This document shows positions 1-8,872 of a stretch of DNA of 64,000 bases, piece by piece. How positions within the stretch are numbered: the stretch's first letter is position 1; each line of letters starts with the position of its first letter. The translations under genes and the position numbers were made by a program. Source of the stretch: Bacteroidota bacterium (lineage in GTDB: Bacteria; Bacteroidota; Bacteroidia; Chitinophagales; Chitinophagaceae); assembly GCA_023422835.1 (NCBI GenBank), contig JAFAGI010000012.1:454793-518792 (forward strand), read 5' to 3'. The notes below the pieces were generated by a model. It made no database searches. It had not been told where the DNA came from and saw nothing but the letters and a program-made list of their open reading frames with translations.

Positions 1-37
1 TGTATCAGGAAAGCATCATACGCTCTTTTAAAGAAAA

Positions 38-72
38 GAGGCTGTCTCAAAAGTACGAGGCAGCCTCTTTTT
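38..72. terminator. Hairpin terminator left of the phosphorylase gene
   Basis: A 10-bp stem (38-47 with 58-67, one G-U pair) with a 10-nt loop is followed on the plus strand by five T. Read on the minus strand it is also followed by a T-rich run, so it can end transcription from either side. It lies about 85 nt past the stop codon of the minus-strand phosphorylase gene. The other gene it would serve lies outside the window. Confidence 0.6.
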
Positions 73-155
73 ATTTTGTAAGGGTATGCAGAAAGTTTTT
101 GTTTGCGCGATGCTCAACGCTTTCATTTTACTTTTGATACATCCTCTTACTGATT

Positions 156-1808
156 TTATTTATAAAGAATGTCGTAGTATTCTTCAGCCATTCTATCACT
201 ATTGAACTGGAAGCGTACATCATCCATACCATTCTTCATGATCTGTCGCCAGGTATCATAATCATCATAGTACAACGGTACGATCTCGTTTTCCAGTATA
301 TCGTATAATTTTTCAAAATCGTAACGGTCCTGCTCTTCGGTAGACATGTTTTCATAATCTGCTTTAGGAATTACAAAACCATTGTTGCCGTGATTTACAA
401 ATTCCGGGATCCAGCCATCATCGGTAGAAAAGTTTACAGCGCCGTTCATGCAGGCCGTCATGCCGCTTGTGCCCGAGGCTTCGCGAGGTACACGTGGATT
501 GTTTAGCCAAAGATCGGCAGCCTGCTTCAGCCTTTTGCTAAGCTCCAGTTCATAGCCCGTTACTACGCTCATGTTGTGGTAATCCTTGCTTGCCACTACC
601 AGCTTATTGAACGTGTCAATAGCCGGCTGATCGAGGGGGTAAGGCTTCCCTGCCCAGATGATCTGCACGGGATGTTTTTTATTTTCCAGTAAATTCCTGA
701 AACGCTGCCTGTCGTTCAGCAAAAAGTCGGCTCTTTTGTAGCCTGCGAATCTTCTTGCCCAAACAATGGTAAAAATATTCGGATCAAAAATATCGCCGGT
801 CTGGTCTGCCACGATTTTAAAAGCTCTTTTCTTCAGGTAGTTTTTCCTGTCGTCGAAACGCTCATCGTTATTGTCTTCTTTGGCTTTGTACAATTGTTTG
901 TCTGACCAGTATTTATAATCCTGTGCATTGGTAATAGCTTTGATCTCGCAAATGCCTTCATATTTTCCCCACATTTCATTGGATACCCTGCCATGTAACT
1001 GTGAAACTCCATTGGCTATATGTGCCATTCTTAAAGCGCAAAGCGAATGGTTAAACTGATCGTCCTGGATGCCGGAGATCCTTCTCACTTCATCCATCGC
1101 GAGGCCGGAGAAATAAGACATTTGATAGCACATGTTGAAGTCATGCTTTTCATTACCTGCCTCTTCTGGTGTATGCGTAGTAAATACCAGCTTCTCTTTT
1201 ACTTTATCCAGGCTTTTGTATTTCTGCAATAAATAGAATGCAGCCGGCAGGCCATGTGCTTCGTTGAGGTGGTAAATATCTCTTTCAAAATTCAGTTCAT
1301 CCAGCAGCCTTGCACCACCCTTGCCCAACAAAATGTACTGGGCTATTTTGGTAGCTGCGTTGCCATCGTAGAGCCTGTGGGAAATGGTTTTTGATACGAA
1401 ATCATTCTCAGGCACATCTGTACTTAAAAAGAACATGGGAGCAGACTTAAAAGTCTCGGGGTTCAGGTACCACACTTTTACCCAAACCGGCGCATCGTGA
1501 ATATCTATCTGGAATTTAATGCCTGTATCTTCGAGGAAGTTGTACATTTTTTCAGTCCAGGTAACCTGCAATGTCTGGTCCATGTTCCTGGCCTGATCGT
1601 AATAACCGTATTTCCATAGAATGCCGATGCCAACTAAGTCCTGCGACAAAGAATAGGCGCTGCGCATATGAGAACCGGCTAAAAATCCCAAGCCGCCACT
1701 GTATATTTTTAATGCCTGGTCAATGGCAAACTCCATAGAAAAATAAGCCACTTTCCTGGAATATTTATCGTTGATGGTATAAGGCATTTTAAAGTTCCTG
1801 AAATCCAT
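156..1808 (-). CDS. Alpha-glucan phosphorylase-like protein (GT35), PLP lysine replaced
   Basis: The protein (550 aa) belongs to the short alpha-glucan phosphorylase branch related to glycogen phosphorylase, whose members release glucose-1-phosphate from alpha-1,4-glucans in the cytoplasm. Family motifs seen are YFSMEF near residue 23, GGLGFLAG near 38, a YKRAD segment typical of the phosphate site, and EASGTSGM near 443-450. In GT35 enzymes the residue after GTSGM or GTGNM is the lysine that forms the Schiff base with pyridoxal phosphate; here it is Thr451 (GTSGMTACMNG). The family assignment is firm but the reaction is not: the protein could be a PLP-independent or inactive relative. The first ATG directly precedes the conserved N-terminus. 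It is transcribed alone, with a hairpin downstream at 38-72. Confidence 0.85.
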   Translation of the reverse strand: MDFRNFKMPYTINDKYSRKVAYFSMEFAIDQALKIYSGGLGFLAGSHMRSAYSLSQDLVGIGILWKYGYYDQARNMDQTLQVTWTEKMYNFLEDTGIKFQIDIHDAPVWVKVWYLNPETFKSAPMFFLSTDVPENDFVSKTISHRLYDGNAATKIAQYILLGKGGARLLDELNFERDIYHLNEAHGLPAAFYLLQKYKSLDKVKEKLVFTTHTPEEAGNEKHDFNMCYQMSYFSGLAMDEVRRISGIQDDQFNHSLCALRMAHIANGVSQLHGRVSNEMWGKYEGICEIKAITNAQDYKYWSDKQLYKAKEDNNDERFDDRKNYLKKRAFKIVADQTGDIFDPNIFTIVWARRFAGYKRADFLLNDRQRFRNLLENKKHPVQIIWAGKPYPLDQPAIDTFNKLVVASKDYHNMSVVTGYELELSKRLKQAADLWLNNPRVPREASGTSGMTACMNGAVNFSTDDGWIPEFVNHGNNGFVIPKADYENMSTEEQDRYDFEKLYDILENEIVPLYYDDYDTWRQIMKNGMDDVRFQFNSDRMAEEYYDILYK

Positions 1809-1939
1809 GATTATATCTGTTTTTAAAATTAATTTTTTTAAACGCGGTGCGAAGGTATTGTAATTTTATCTATTACTGAAACCTGCACTTAACTTATTCA
1901 CATACGTTTGCAGCAGCGCTTTGACAATAATCCGGAGTA

Positions 1940-2665
1940 TTATTTTATTGTAAAAACTATGCTGAACTGTGCAGGCGGGTTGGTAATATACGTGAGCTGA
2001 TCCTTATCTTTTTTATGGGGAAATATCTTACCACCCGGATTGAGAAAATAAACCACAGTACCTGCCAGCATACCAATGCCTGCGCCTGTCAATACATCTG
2101 AAATATAATGCCTGTTGTTGGCCATTCTCAAACAGCCTGTACCTACAGCAAAAGCATACCCGCTTAATGCATAAGGCAGGCTCGTACTACTGTATTCATG
2201 AAATAAGAGCGAGGCATTGGTAAACGCAATGGCGGTGTGGCCTGACGGAAAAGATTTCCTGTCGCTGCCATCGGGGCGAAGCTCTCCGAAAGCGTTTTTC
2301 ATGAGCAATACTGCTCCTCCGGACAAGACATTTGCAGCCGCCACATTGGTAGCTTTTGCAAAGATATTATTGGCCGAATGCAAGCCGAATAAATCTCCGG
2401 AAAGCAGTTGTGCCGCCGGTATCGCCGGCAGGTAATCATCAAGGTGTGTACGAAAGTCTGCGCCCGCGCCCTGTCTCACCATACGCATTACATCATATTT
2501 TACATCGCTGTAATGCAGCGCCAGTCCTGAACCTATCAGTACTGCCGGCATAATCCATGATGTGCCTGCCTTCTGGTGTTGTACGGGAGTTTGCTGCTGT
2601 GCGTATACCGGCGATGCCAATAAGCCGGGTATAAAAAATAAAACAGCAATCAGCCTATAGCGCAT
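1940..2665 (-). CDS. PAP2-family phosphatase, membrane or periplasmic
   Basis: A PAP2 superfamily phosphatase (phosphatidic acid phosphatase / lipid phosphatase type), about 241 aa. An N-terminal signal or anchor segment (RLIAVLFFIPGLLASPVYA) is followed by the three catalytic motifs: K-x6-RP (KNAFGELRP), PSGH (FPSGHTA) and R-x5-H-x3-D (RMANNRHYISD). Members remove phosphate from lipids such as undecaprenyl diphosphate or lipid A at the outer face of the inner membrane; which substrate applies here cannot be read. An in-frame ATG lies three codons upstream at 2674; I prefer 2665, which starts right before the signal sequence. The start overlaps the end of the glycosylasparaginase gene by about 10 nt, implying co-transcription and translational coupling. 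Confidence 0.85.
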   Translation of the reverse strand: MRYRLIAVLFFIPGLLASPVYAQQQTPVQHQKAGTSWIMPAVLIGSGLALHYSDVKYDVMRMVRQGAGADFRTHLDDYLPAIPAAQLLSGDLFGLHSANNIFAKATNVAAANVLSGGAVLLMKNAFGELRPDGSDRKSFPSGHTAIAFTNASLLFHEYSSTSLPYALSGYAFAVGTGCLRMANNRHYISDVLTGAGIGMLAGTVVYFLNPGGKIFPHKKDKDQLTYITNPPAQFSIVFTIK

Positions 2666-3671
2666 ACTTCGCATCTATCAGCCGGTTGTTGGTGTCACTT
2701 GAGCAGACAGCATACTGAAAGCCTTTCTGAACGCAATAAGCGCCATGCAACCCGGCTTTGTTCAACGCAATAAATGCTACCTGCATATCTCTGGCTTTAG
2801 GCCCGTTGCGTTTGATGATGCGCTGTATGGCAAGCCTACAGGCATTTTCAGGAGTATACCCCTGCCGCATAAACTCTACCACCAGGTGTGAACCTGCAAT
2901 CTTAATTACTTCTTCGCCGAGGCCGGTAGCTACGCAGGCGCCTGCTTCATTATCTACAAATAATCCTGCACCGATCAGCGGAGAGTCTCCCAAACGGCCG
3001 CGCATTTTAAAAGCCATGCCGCTGGTAGTACAGCTTCCGCTGAGGTTGCCTTTTTTATCTATTGCCAGCATGCCTATGGTATCGTGGTTCCAGCTGCCGT
3101 CAGGAAGCTTATTGGGAGCAAAGGCAGACAAGCCTTTTGTTCTTTCCACATTTACCTGGGGCTTGTATTCCGAGGTTTTCAGCCATTCGCTGTAAGCCTT
3201 TGCTGCATCTTTGGAAAGCGCCTGCGGCTCTAAAGGAAAGCCTTCACTCAGGGCAAACTGCTGGGCGCCCTGCCCTACCAGAAATACATGGGGTGTTTTT
3301 TCCATTACCCTGCGGGCTACGGAAATAGGATGCTTTATTCTCTCTAAAAAAGCTACTGCACCACAGTTGCCGTGCTCATCCATAATGGAGGCATCGAGCG
3401 TTACAAAGCCGTCACGGTCGGGGTTGCCTGCAAGGCCCACACAACAGCCGGTCTCATTTTCCGTAACCATTACACCCTGCTCTACTGCATCCAGGGCGCG
3501 TCCGCCATTGCGCAATACTTTCCATGCACCTTTGTTGGCGTTGATGCCTGCATCCCAGGTAGAGATCACCAGGGGTAAGTTCTTTTTATTGGCAGCTGCC
3601 TGTACGCTATTGGCCAGCAGGCTGCCTATTGACAGCGATCCGGCCTGTAAAAATCTTCTGCGGGTAAACAT
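2655..3671 (-). CDS. Glycosylasparaginase / isoaspartyl peptidase family Ntn-hydrolase
   Basis: An N-terminal nucleophile hydrolase of 338 aa resembling N4-(beta-N-acetylglucosaminyl)-L-asparaginase (aspartylglucosaminidase). Family members self-cleave before a threonine that becomes the catalytic nucleophile; here it is Thr198 in the HDTIG motif, followed by the usual GSCTTSG and RGRLGDSPLIGAG segments. The N-terminus has a twin-arginine-like signal (RRRFLQAG then a hydrophobic stretch to QAAA), so the enzyme is probably periplasmic and could trim Asn-linked sugars from scavenged glycopeptides. It starts 1 nt past the tlpA-like stop codon and overlaps the PAP2 gene, so these three form an operon. 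A plain L-asparaginase or isoaspartyl dipeptidase activity cannot be excluded. Confidence 0.88.
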   Translation of the reverse strand: MFTRRRFLQAGSLSIGSLLANSVQAAANKKNLPLVISTWDAGINANKGAWKVLRNGGRALDAVEQGVMVTENETGCCVGLAGNPDRDGFVTLDASIMDEHGNCGAVAFLERIKHPISVARRVMEKTPHVFLVGQGAQQFALSEGFPLEPQALSKDAAKAYSEWLKTSEYKPQVNVERTKGLSAFAPNKLPDGSWNHDTIGMLAIDKKGNLSGSCTTSGMAFKMRGRLGDSPLIGAGLFVDNEAGACVATGLGEEVIKIAGSHLVVEFMRQGYTPENACRLAIQRIIKRNGPKARDMQVAFIALNKAGLHGAYCVQKGFQYAVCSSDTNNRLIDAKYAL

Positions 3672-3672
3672 A

Positions 3673-4839
3673 TTATTTTATAACCTCTGCTAATTTTTTA
3701 TGTAATTCTTCACCTCTCAGGTCTGTAGCTATGATCTTTCCCGAAGGATCTAACAGGAAATTGGCAGGAATACCGTTAACGCCGTATTTTTTTGCAGAAG
3801 CGCTGTTCCAGTATTGCAGATCACTCACATGGTAAGGCCAGTCAAGCTTATCATCTTTAATAGCTTTGATCCAACTGGGCTTATTCCTGTCAAGAGATAC
3901 AGAATATATAGTAAAGTTTTTGTCTTTGAATTTATGATAAGCTTCTACAACATTGGGATTCTCTGCGCGGCAAGGACCACACCAGCTTGCCCAGAAATCA
4001 ATGAGCACATACTTTCCTTTTAAGGAAGAAAGACGGATCTCGTTAACACCTGAAGTATCTTTTTCTGATATTTCAGGCGCCATTTTGCCCGGCGCAGTTG
4101 CCAGCTTTTTATCAATGGCATCCCTCAATCGTGCGGTAAGATCGTACTGTACCGGCCCGGCTTCTATCAGCTTCAACAACTCGTTGGCTGTATCTATATC
4201 GATTGAAGACATTTTCATGGAAAGCAGTACTGGAGCCACGTACGAGCTTCTGTTGGCCCGGATGACGTCCGCCGCAATCTTAGCATTGTCTTTATCCATT
4301 TTTCTATATTCCTCTTCATACATTTTCAGAGCACCAGTATCTTTGGCATTGCGAGCTGCCACATATTTTTTCTCGAATTCAGTTTCCCAACCCGGGTGGC
4401 CGGCGAAAAGTTTTGAATTATATTGGCTGTAAATATCATTTTCCTGGGTACCGGAAACTATAAGGCCTGGCTCAGACGCTTTGCCAGCAACCTTGATCCT
4501 GCCCCTTTCCAGCATCAGTATTGTGCGTGCCTGGTCTTCGCCGTTCCTTACTACCAAGGTAGCTGTAGATGGTGCGGATATGGTATCTTTAAAAGAAAAG
4601 CTGCCATTTAAAACTTCTGTAGAATCTATATGCTGCTCACCGCCTACTCTTCTTACAAGATAGGCCTTAGCTTTATCAGCGCCCTGAATATTTCCTTCAA
4701 TTACAAAACCGGGGTTTACTTTTTGAACAACTACCGTATTCTTTGGTGCAATTTTTTTCTTTGGAGTAACGGGTTTTTTTTGTGCATATGCAGTAACCGA
4801 AGATAATATAGCGGCTGCAATGAGAAATGTTTTGGTCAT
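3673..4839 (-). CDS. TlpA/ResA-type thiol-disulfide oxidoreductase with DUF4369-like N-terminus
   Basis: A secreted thioredoxin-fold protein of 388 aa. It starts with a signal peptide (LIAAAILSSVTAYAQ), then a Bacteroidota DUF4369-like domain (about 45-230) and a C-terminal TlpA/AhpC-TSA thioredoxin domain (about 255-388) with the active site WCGPC. Such proteins reduce or exchange disulfides in the periplasm. The domain order is the common one in Bacteroidota. The gene is the first of a three-gene overlapping set (this, glycosylasparaginase, PAP2); 48 nt separate it from the radical SAM gene upstream, so it may belong to a longer transcript. Confidence 0.9.
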   Translation of the reverse strand: MTKTFLIAAAILSSVTAYAQKKPVTPKKKIAPKNTVVVQKVNPGFVIEGNIQGADKAKAYLVRRVGGEQHIDSTEVLNGSFSFKDTISAPSTATLVVRNGEDQARTILMLERGRIKVAGKASEPGLIVSGTQENDIYSQYNSKLFAGHPGWETEFEKKYVAARNAKDTGALKMYEEEYRKMDKDNAKIAADVIRANRSSYVAPVLLSMKMSSIDIDTANELLKLIEAGPVQYDLTARLRDAIDKKLATAPGKMAPEISEKDTSGVNEIRLSSLKGKYVLIDFWASWCGPCRAENPNVVEAYHKFKDKNFTIYSVSLDRNKPSWIKAIKDDKLDWPYHVSDLQYWNSASAKKYGVNGIPANFLLDPSGKIIATDLRGEELHKKLAEVIK

Positions 4840-4887
4840 CTTTAGTTATTTGTATGATTTAAAGCCTAAAAATACAGGTAAATTTAA

Positions 4888-6171
4888 TTAATGCGCAAAA
4901 TCCTGTTCATAATTTCCCCTGATCCTTTCAATGGGCGGGTTGTAATAACCGAACTTTATTTGCGGGAATTCTTCATGAATAGCTTCCATCAGGTTCTTTA
5001 TGCCCATGAAAGGCTGCGTTTCGGCAACGCCCATGAGGCCAAGATACCAGTCTGGATCTATATTAAAATTACGCCACTGTATCATGTTAATATCCGTATC
5101 GGCGATAAGCTTACGTAAGGCGTCATATTCTGCTTCCGTATCGGTCATGCCGGGGAAAACAAAATAGTTGATGCTGGCCCATCCACCGTAAGACCTTACT
5201 ACTTTCAGGCTTTCAACAATATCTTCAAACTCATAATTATTGGGCCGATAGTAAGCAGTGTAAATATGTTTCTGGGCAGAATTGAGGCTTACGCGTATGC
5301 TGTCTAAACCCGCATCGCACAACACTTTTACGGCGTCGGGCTTTGATCCGTTGGTATTGATATTGATGCTGCCTTTTGCCGTATGCCTGCGCATTTCAAT
5401 GATTGAGTCGCGGATAGCTTCCCACATCAGCAGAGGTTCTCCTTCGCAGCCCTGCCCGAAGCTTACAACCGGGTAAGGCGCCTGCAATAAATGTGGTACG
5501 GTAAACTCTGCCACTTCTGCTACCAGCGGCTTAAAGGTAAGCCTGTCCTGAGTTGCAATGATGGTTTCTTCTTCCGGCTGAAAAGAAATACAACCTATAC
5601 AATTAGCGTTGCAGGCCGGAGACATGGGTACCGGGCACTCCCATCTTCCCAGCGAAAGGTTGCGGGCAGCCGGGCAATGGTATGTGTTGCAGCAATTTTC
5701 CATGAGGTGTTTTACCAGCCTGTTGTCAGGATAGTGTTTTAGTAAATCCAGCGATCCCTGCTGAATTTTCTCTTCGTCGTAACCGGCGCATTGCTGGCGG
5801 ATATCGCGCTCTATGCGCATAGCACATACATAAAATTTACCTTCCCTAAATCCTGCAGCAGTATAGCAGAATAAAGGCAGTGTAGGCGCATTATCTTCTG
5901 TAGTTTCGTACGCAGCCAGGTACAAGCCTGTGTGAGCAGGCGGAATGAAAGCTGCTACAGCCCAGCCTTTATCACAAAGCCGCATTTCTCCTGTGTTTAC
6001 ATCAATACCGATGCCCCTTCTGCCGGGCAGCTCATACAGGTTGCCGCCCTCAGGAAGTTCTATCCAGTCGCCTTCTTCTACAGGTACAGCATCCCAACCC
6101 GCTCTGCCGACCGCATAGAGGGAAGTATCTTCAAAAATATTGCCATTACCATCTGAGTATAATATGTACAT
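4888..6171 (-). CDS. Radical SAM protein, function unknown
   Basis: A radical S-adenosylmethionine enzyme of 427 aa. Cys187, Cys191 and Cys194 (CNANCIGC) form the Cx3Cx2C site for the 4Fe-4S cluster that cleaves SAM. Extra cysteines just upstream (ENCCNTYHC and WECP, about 160-180) may bind a second metal or cluster. The first 150 residues form a separate domain that I cannot assign. Downstream motifs such as GQGCEGEPLL and SININTNGS fit the usual TIM-barrel core. I do not recognise the substrate. It lies between the dipeptide epimerase gene (43 nt upstream) and the tlpA-like gene (48 nt downstream) on the same strand, so linked expression is possible. Confidence 0.85.
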   Translation of the reverse strand: MYILYSDGNGNIFEDTSLYAVGRAGWDAVPVEEGDWIELPEGGNLYELPGRRGIGIDVNTGEMRLCDKGWAVAAFIPPAHTGLYLAAYETTEDNAPTLPLFCYTAAGFREGKFYVCAMRIERDIRQQCAGYDEEKIQQGSLDLLKHYPDNRLVKHLMENCCNTYHCPAARNLSLGRWECPVPMSPACNANCIGCISFQPEEETIIATQDRLTFKPLVAEVAEFTVPHLLQAPYPVVSFGQGCEGEPLLMWEAIRDSIIEMRRHTAKGSININTNGSKPDAVKVLCDAGLDSIRVSLNSAQKHIYTAYYRPNNYEFEDIVESLKVVRSYGGWASINYFVFPGMTDTEAEYDALRKLIADTDINMIQWRNFNIDPDWYLGLMGVAETQPFMGIKNLMEAIHEEFPQIKFGYYNPPIERIRGNYEQDFAH

Positions 6172-6214
6172 ACGAGTTGACTTATACTGACTGTGATCAG
6201 TGAGAAATTTTGTT

Positions 6215-7246
6215 TTAATTAAAAAATTTATTGTTATTTATCTCGATGCCCAAACCGGCCACCGGCATCAATGATGCAAACCCATTACTAAATTCCAGGC
6301 CGGACGCAATATCGTCTGCAAGCAGCAAAGGGCCATCCATATCAACAAAATCCAGCTGGGGAAGCAGGTTGGCAATGGCTGCAGTACCTACAGATGTTTC
6401 ATTCATGCTTCCTGCCATTATCTTTAAACCTAATGCACGTCCTTCTTTGATCATGCGCAATGCAGGCGTTAAACCACTGCATTTGGTAAGTTTTATATTA
6501 ATGCCGTGAAAATGGCCTGCGCATTTCCTTACATCGCTTTCAAAAACACAGCTCTCATCGGCAAACAAAGGCAGCTCAGATTTTTCATACAATATTTTCA
6601 TGCCCTCCCAATTATCTTTTGCAAGCGGCTGTTCTACCAGCTCCACGCCCAGCTGTTTTAACTGGGGTATATTCTGCAATGCCTCATCTAACTCCCAGCC
6701 GGCATTTACATCTACCCTGAAGACAGCATTGGTGTAAGCCCGGAGCGCGCGTATGATCTCCACATCCTCCGCTGTGCCTAATTTTATTTTATAAACAGGC
6801 TGCGGATTGTCTCTCATTTTTTCAATCATTTTTTCAATGGAATCAATGCCGATGGTATAATCTGTCTGTGGTATGTTGTCCCATTTGGTACCGAATAATT
6901 CATACAAAGGTTTGCCGTTCATCTTGGCGAACAGGTCCCATGCAGCCATATCTAATGCACATATCAGAAAAGGGTTTTGAGGGAACAGGTGATGCAGGTA
7001 ATGCCAGTAGCGTTCCGGTTCGGTGAGTGCAAATTTCTCCACCATTTTTTTCCTGGCATGCAGGTCGGCTATCATTTGCTCTACGGTAATGTTGTAGTAA
7101 GCTATTGCCGGCGCTTCTCCCCATCCTGTGAAGGGTCCTATGCTCAGGCTTACGACCAACGCAGGCTGATGCGTTTTGGTTCTGCCACCTGAAATAGTAA
7201 AAGGATATTTAAACGGCGTACTGACTGAATGGTAAAATAATTGCAT
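6215..7246 (-). CDS. L-Ala-D/L-Glu (dipeptide) epimerase, enolase superfamily
   Basis: A muconate-lactonizing/enolase superfamily protein of 343 aa. The catalytic lysine pair is YKIKLG (Lys153, Lys155), the opposite lysine is in NIKL (Lys252), and the Mg ligands are in DVNAG, EQP and ADES. The DMDGP motif near the C-terminus is typical of dipeptide epimerases, which convert L-Ala-D-Glu from recycled murein peptides to L-Ala-L-Glu for breakdown in the cytoplasm. An in-frame TTG at 7267 would add seven residues; I choose the ATG at 7246 because it directly precedes the conserved first strand. Other dipeptide specificities exist in the family, so the exact substrate is inferred. Confidence 0.88.
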   Translation of the reverse strand: MQLFYHSVSTPFKYPFTISGGRTKTHQPALVVSLSIGPFTGWGEAPAIAYYNITVEQMIADLHARKKMVEKFALTEPERYWHYLHHLFPQNPFLICALDMAAWDLFAKMNGKPLYELFGTKWDNIPQTDYTIGIDSIEKMIEKMRDNPQPVYKIKLGTAEDVEIIRALRAYTNAVFRVDVNAGWELDEALQNIPQLKQLGVELVEQPLAKDNWEGMKILYEKSELPLFADESCVFESDVRKCAGHFHGINIKLTKCSGLTPALRMIKEGRALGLKIMAGSMNETSVGTAAIANLLPQLDFVDMDGPLLLADDIASGLEFSNGFASLMPVAGLGIEINNNKFFN

Positions 7247-7561
7247 TTTATTGGCGATAAGCTGCAAAGATAGTGGATAATTGAGTGTGGTGAATGGTGA
7301 GTAATGGTGAGATGTAAAAAAGTAAAAGTGAGACGTATTCAGCGGCCAGCGGTCAGTTTAGTAATTCATTTGTCAATTGTCAATTAATACAATAAATAAC
7401 TGCACAACTAAACAAGCCCACAACTTACGAATACACAACTCCATGATATTCCACTAAAATCTTCGCTTTCCGCTGCCCATTTTCCATTGTCAATTGTCAA
7501 TTACGCTCTCCACTTTCCATTCATTGTCAATTATCCCTTATCAATTATCAATTAAGCTCTC
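7247..7561. other. Intergenic stretch with period-7 repeats
   Basis: This gap holds no gene. Its right half contains three blocks of 7-nt repeats, listed separately, set among pyrimidine-rich sequence that recurs near 31.8 kb. No promoter could be recognised for the epimerase gene. Confidence 0.6.
7367..7557. repeat. Short tandem heptanucleotide repeats, units TCAATTG / TCAATTA
   Basis: Three blocks occur at about 7367-7386, 7488-7503 and 7525-7555. Each consists of two or three 7-nt units of the form TCAATTG or TCAATTA, and two are next to a CCATTTTCCA or CCACTTTCCA motif. The last block ends about 7 nt past the stop codon of the ABC permease gene. A related block with the same neighbouring CCACTTTCCA motif lies just past the accC stop codon at 31818-31844, so this is a dispersed family and not one local slip. 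Confidence 0.7.
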
Positions 7562-8854
7562 TCAACTTTTCCTGAATCCCCACCTGATTATTTCTTTCCA
7601 GGTTGGCTTCTTTCCGTACATTAAAATGCCAACGCGGTAAATTTTAGCTGCAAGCATGCTTGCCAGAATAAAAGATGCTATAAGTATAAAAATGCTTAAC
7701 GCAAGCTCCCAGTAAGTAACGCCTGCCGGAACACCCTGCGCTACCCTGCCCATCATGACGATGGGAGAGGTTAACGGGAACATGCTGCCAAATACAGCAA
7801 GGCTTCCATTGGGCATATTTACTGCTTTGGTCAGCATCACAAAACCTATGATCAATGGCAGTGTTATCGGCAGCGTGAGCTTCTGCGCATCTTCTTCGCT
7901 TTCGCTTACCGCACAGCCGATAATGGCGTACAGCGCGGCATACAGCAGGTATCCTCCTAAAAAATAAATGATAAACAAGGCAATGATCAACGGGAAATTT
8001 ATGTCATTAAGCTGGGTAAAAACATCCTGCACATTATCCATCCTGCCTGCGCCCCCGGTTATGGAAGCCAAGCTATCGCCGAGCATCAGCGGGGCTGCCA
8101 AGGCTTGCAATATCAAAGCTAAAACAATCCAGATAAAGAATTGCACCAGGCCTACCGCACCGATACCTAAGATTTTCCCCATCATTAACTGGAAGGGTTT
8201 TACACTGCTGACAATGACTTCTGCAATACGGTTTATTTTTTCTTCCATCACTCCGCGCATAACAATGGCGCCGTAGATGAGTAAAATAAAAAATATCAGA
8301 TAGCCGCTGATCATGCCGATAATATAGCTGATGCCTGATTTTATGTTGGACTCATCATCGCCCTGCATATTTACAAACTGCACTTCACGGTTGGTGCGTT
8401 CTATTTCTATAGCTTCGCGCTGCTGTGGCGACATATTGTTTATACGCATTTGCCGCAGGCGTTCATTGATTGACTTTTGTATATTGTCCTTGGCCATAAT
8501 GCCAAGGCTTTCGCCTGTTGTAAGCTGTATGGGCGTTTTATCGTCAATGCTGTCGCTGGTTACCAGAAAGCCGCTGTATTTCTTTTCCTGTATTTGTTGT
8601 GCCAACTGCTGCTGCGTAAGGCCGTTTACGAAAATAAATTCGGCATCTTTATTTCCAGGAATGGTATCGCTAAAAATACCTGCATTGTCCACAACAGCTA
8701 TTTTTGTTTGGGTACCATCGTACACCATAAAATAAAATATAGCCAGGTATATCCCGAATATGAGTACGGGCAATAAAATAGTTGTAAGCAGAAAAGATTT
8801 TTTCCTTACACGCGTAAGGAATTCTCTTTGAAAAATCAGAAATATTTTGTCCAT
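7562..8854 (-). CDS. ABC-2 type transporter permease (NatB-like)
   Basis: An inner-membrane permease of 430 aa of the ABC-2 class. One membrane helix near residues 22-46 is followed by an extracytoplasmic region of about 120 residues and then five or six helices between about 175 and 405. This layout (large loop after helix 1) resembles NatB and YhaP-type exporters, which pair with a separate ATPase to export sodium, drugs or lipids. The start is 18 nt downstream of the ATPase gene, with which it forms a two-gene operon. The substrate cannot be predicted. Confidence 0.88.
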   Translation of the reverse strand: MDKIFLIFQREFLTRVRKKSFLLTTILLPVLIFGIYLAIFYFMVYDGTQTKIAVVDNAGIFSDTIPGNKDAEFIFVNGLTQQQLAQQIQEKKYSGFLVTSDSIDDKTPIQLTTGESLGIMAKDNIQKSINERLRQMRINNMSPQQREAIEIERTNREVQFVNMQGDDESNIKSGISYIIGMISGYLIFFILLIYGAIVMRGVMEEKINRIAEVIVSSVKPFQLMMGKILGIGAVGLVQFFIWIVLALILQALAAPLMLGDSLASITGGAGRMDNVQDVFTQLNDINFPLIIALFIIYFLGGYLLYAALYAIIGCAVSESEEDAQKLTLPITLPLIIGFVMLTKAVNMPNGSLAVFGSMFPLTSPIVMMGRVAQGVPAGVTYWELALSIFILIASFILASMLAAKIYRVGILMYGKKPTWKEIIRWGFRKS

Positions 8855-8872
8855 ATATTTTTGTTGTACGGA

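Noticed and set aside
7367..7557. CRISPR array
   Set aside because: Units are only 7 nt, no spacers of constant length and no cas genes; it is a short tandem repeat.
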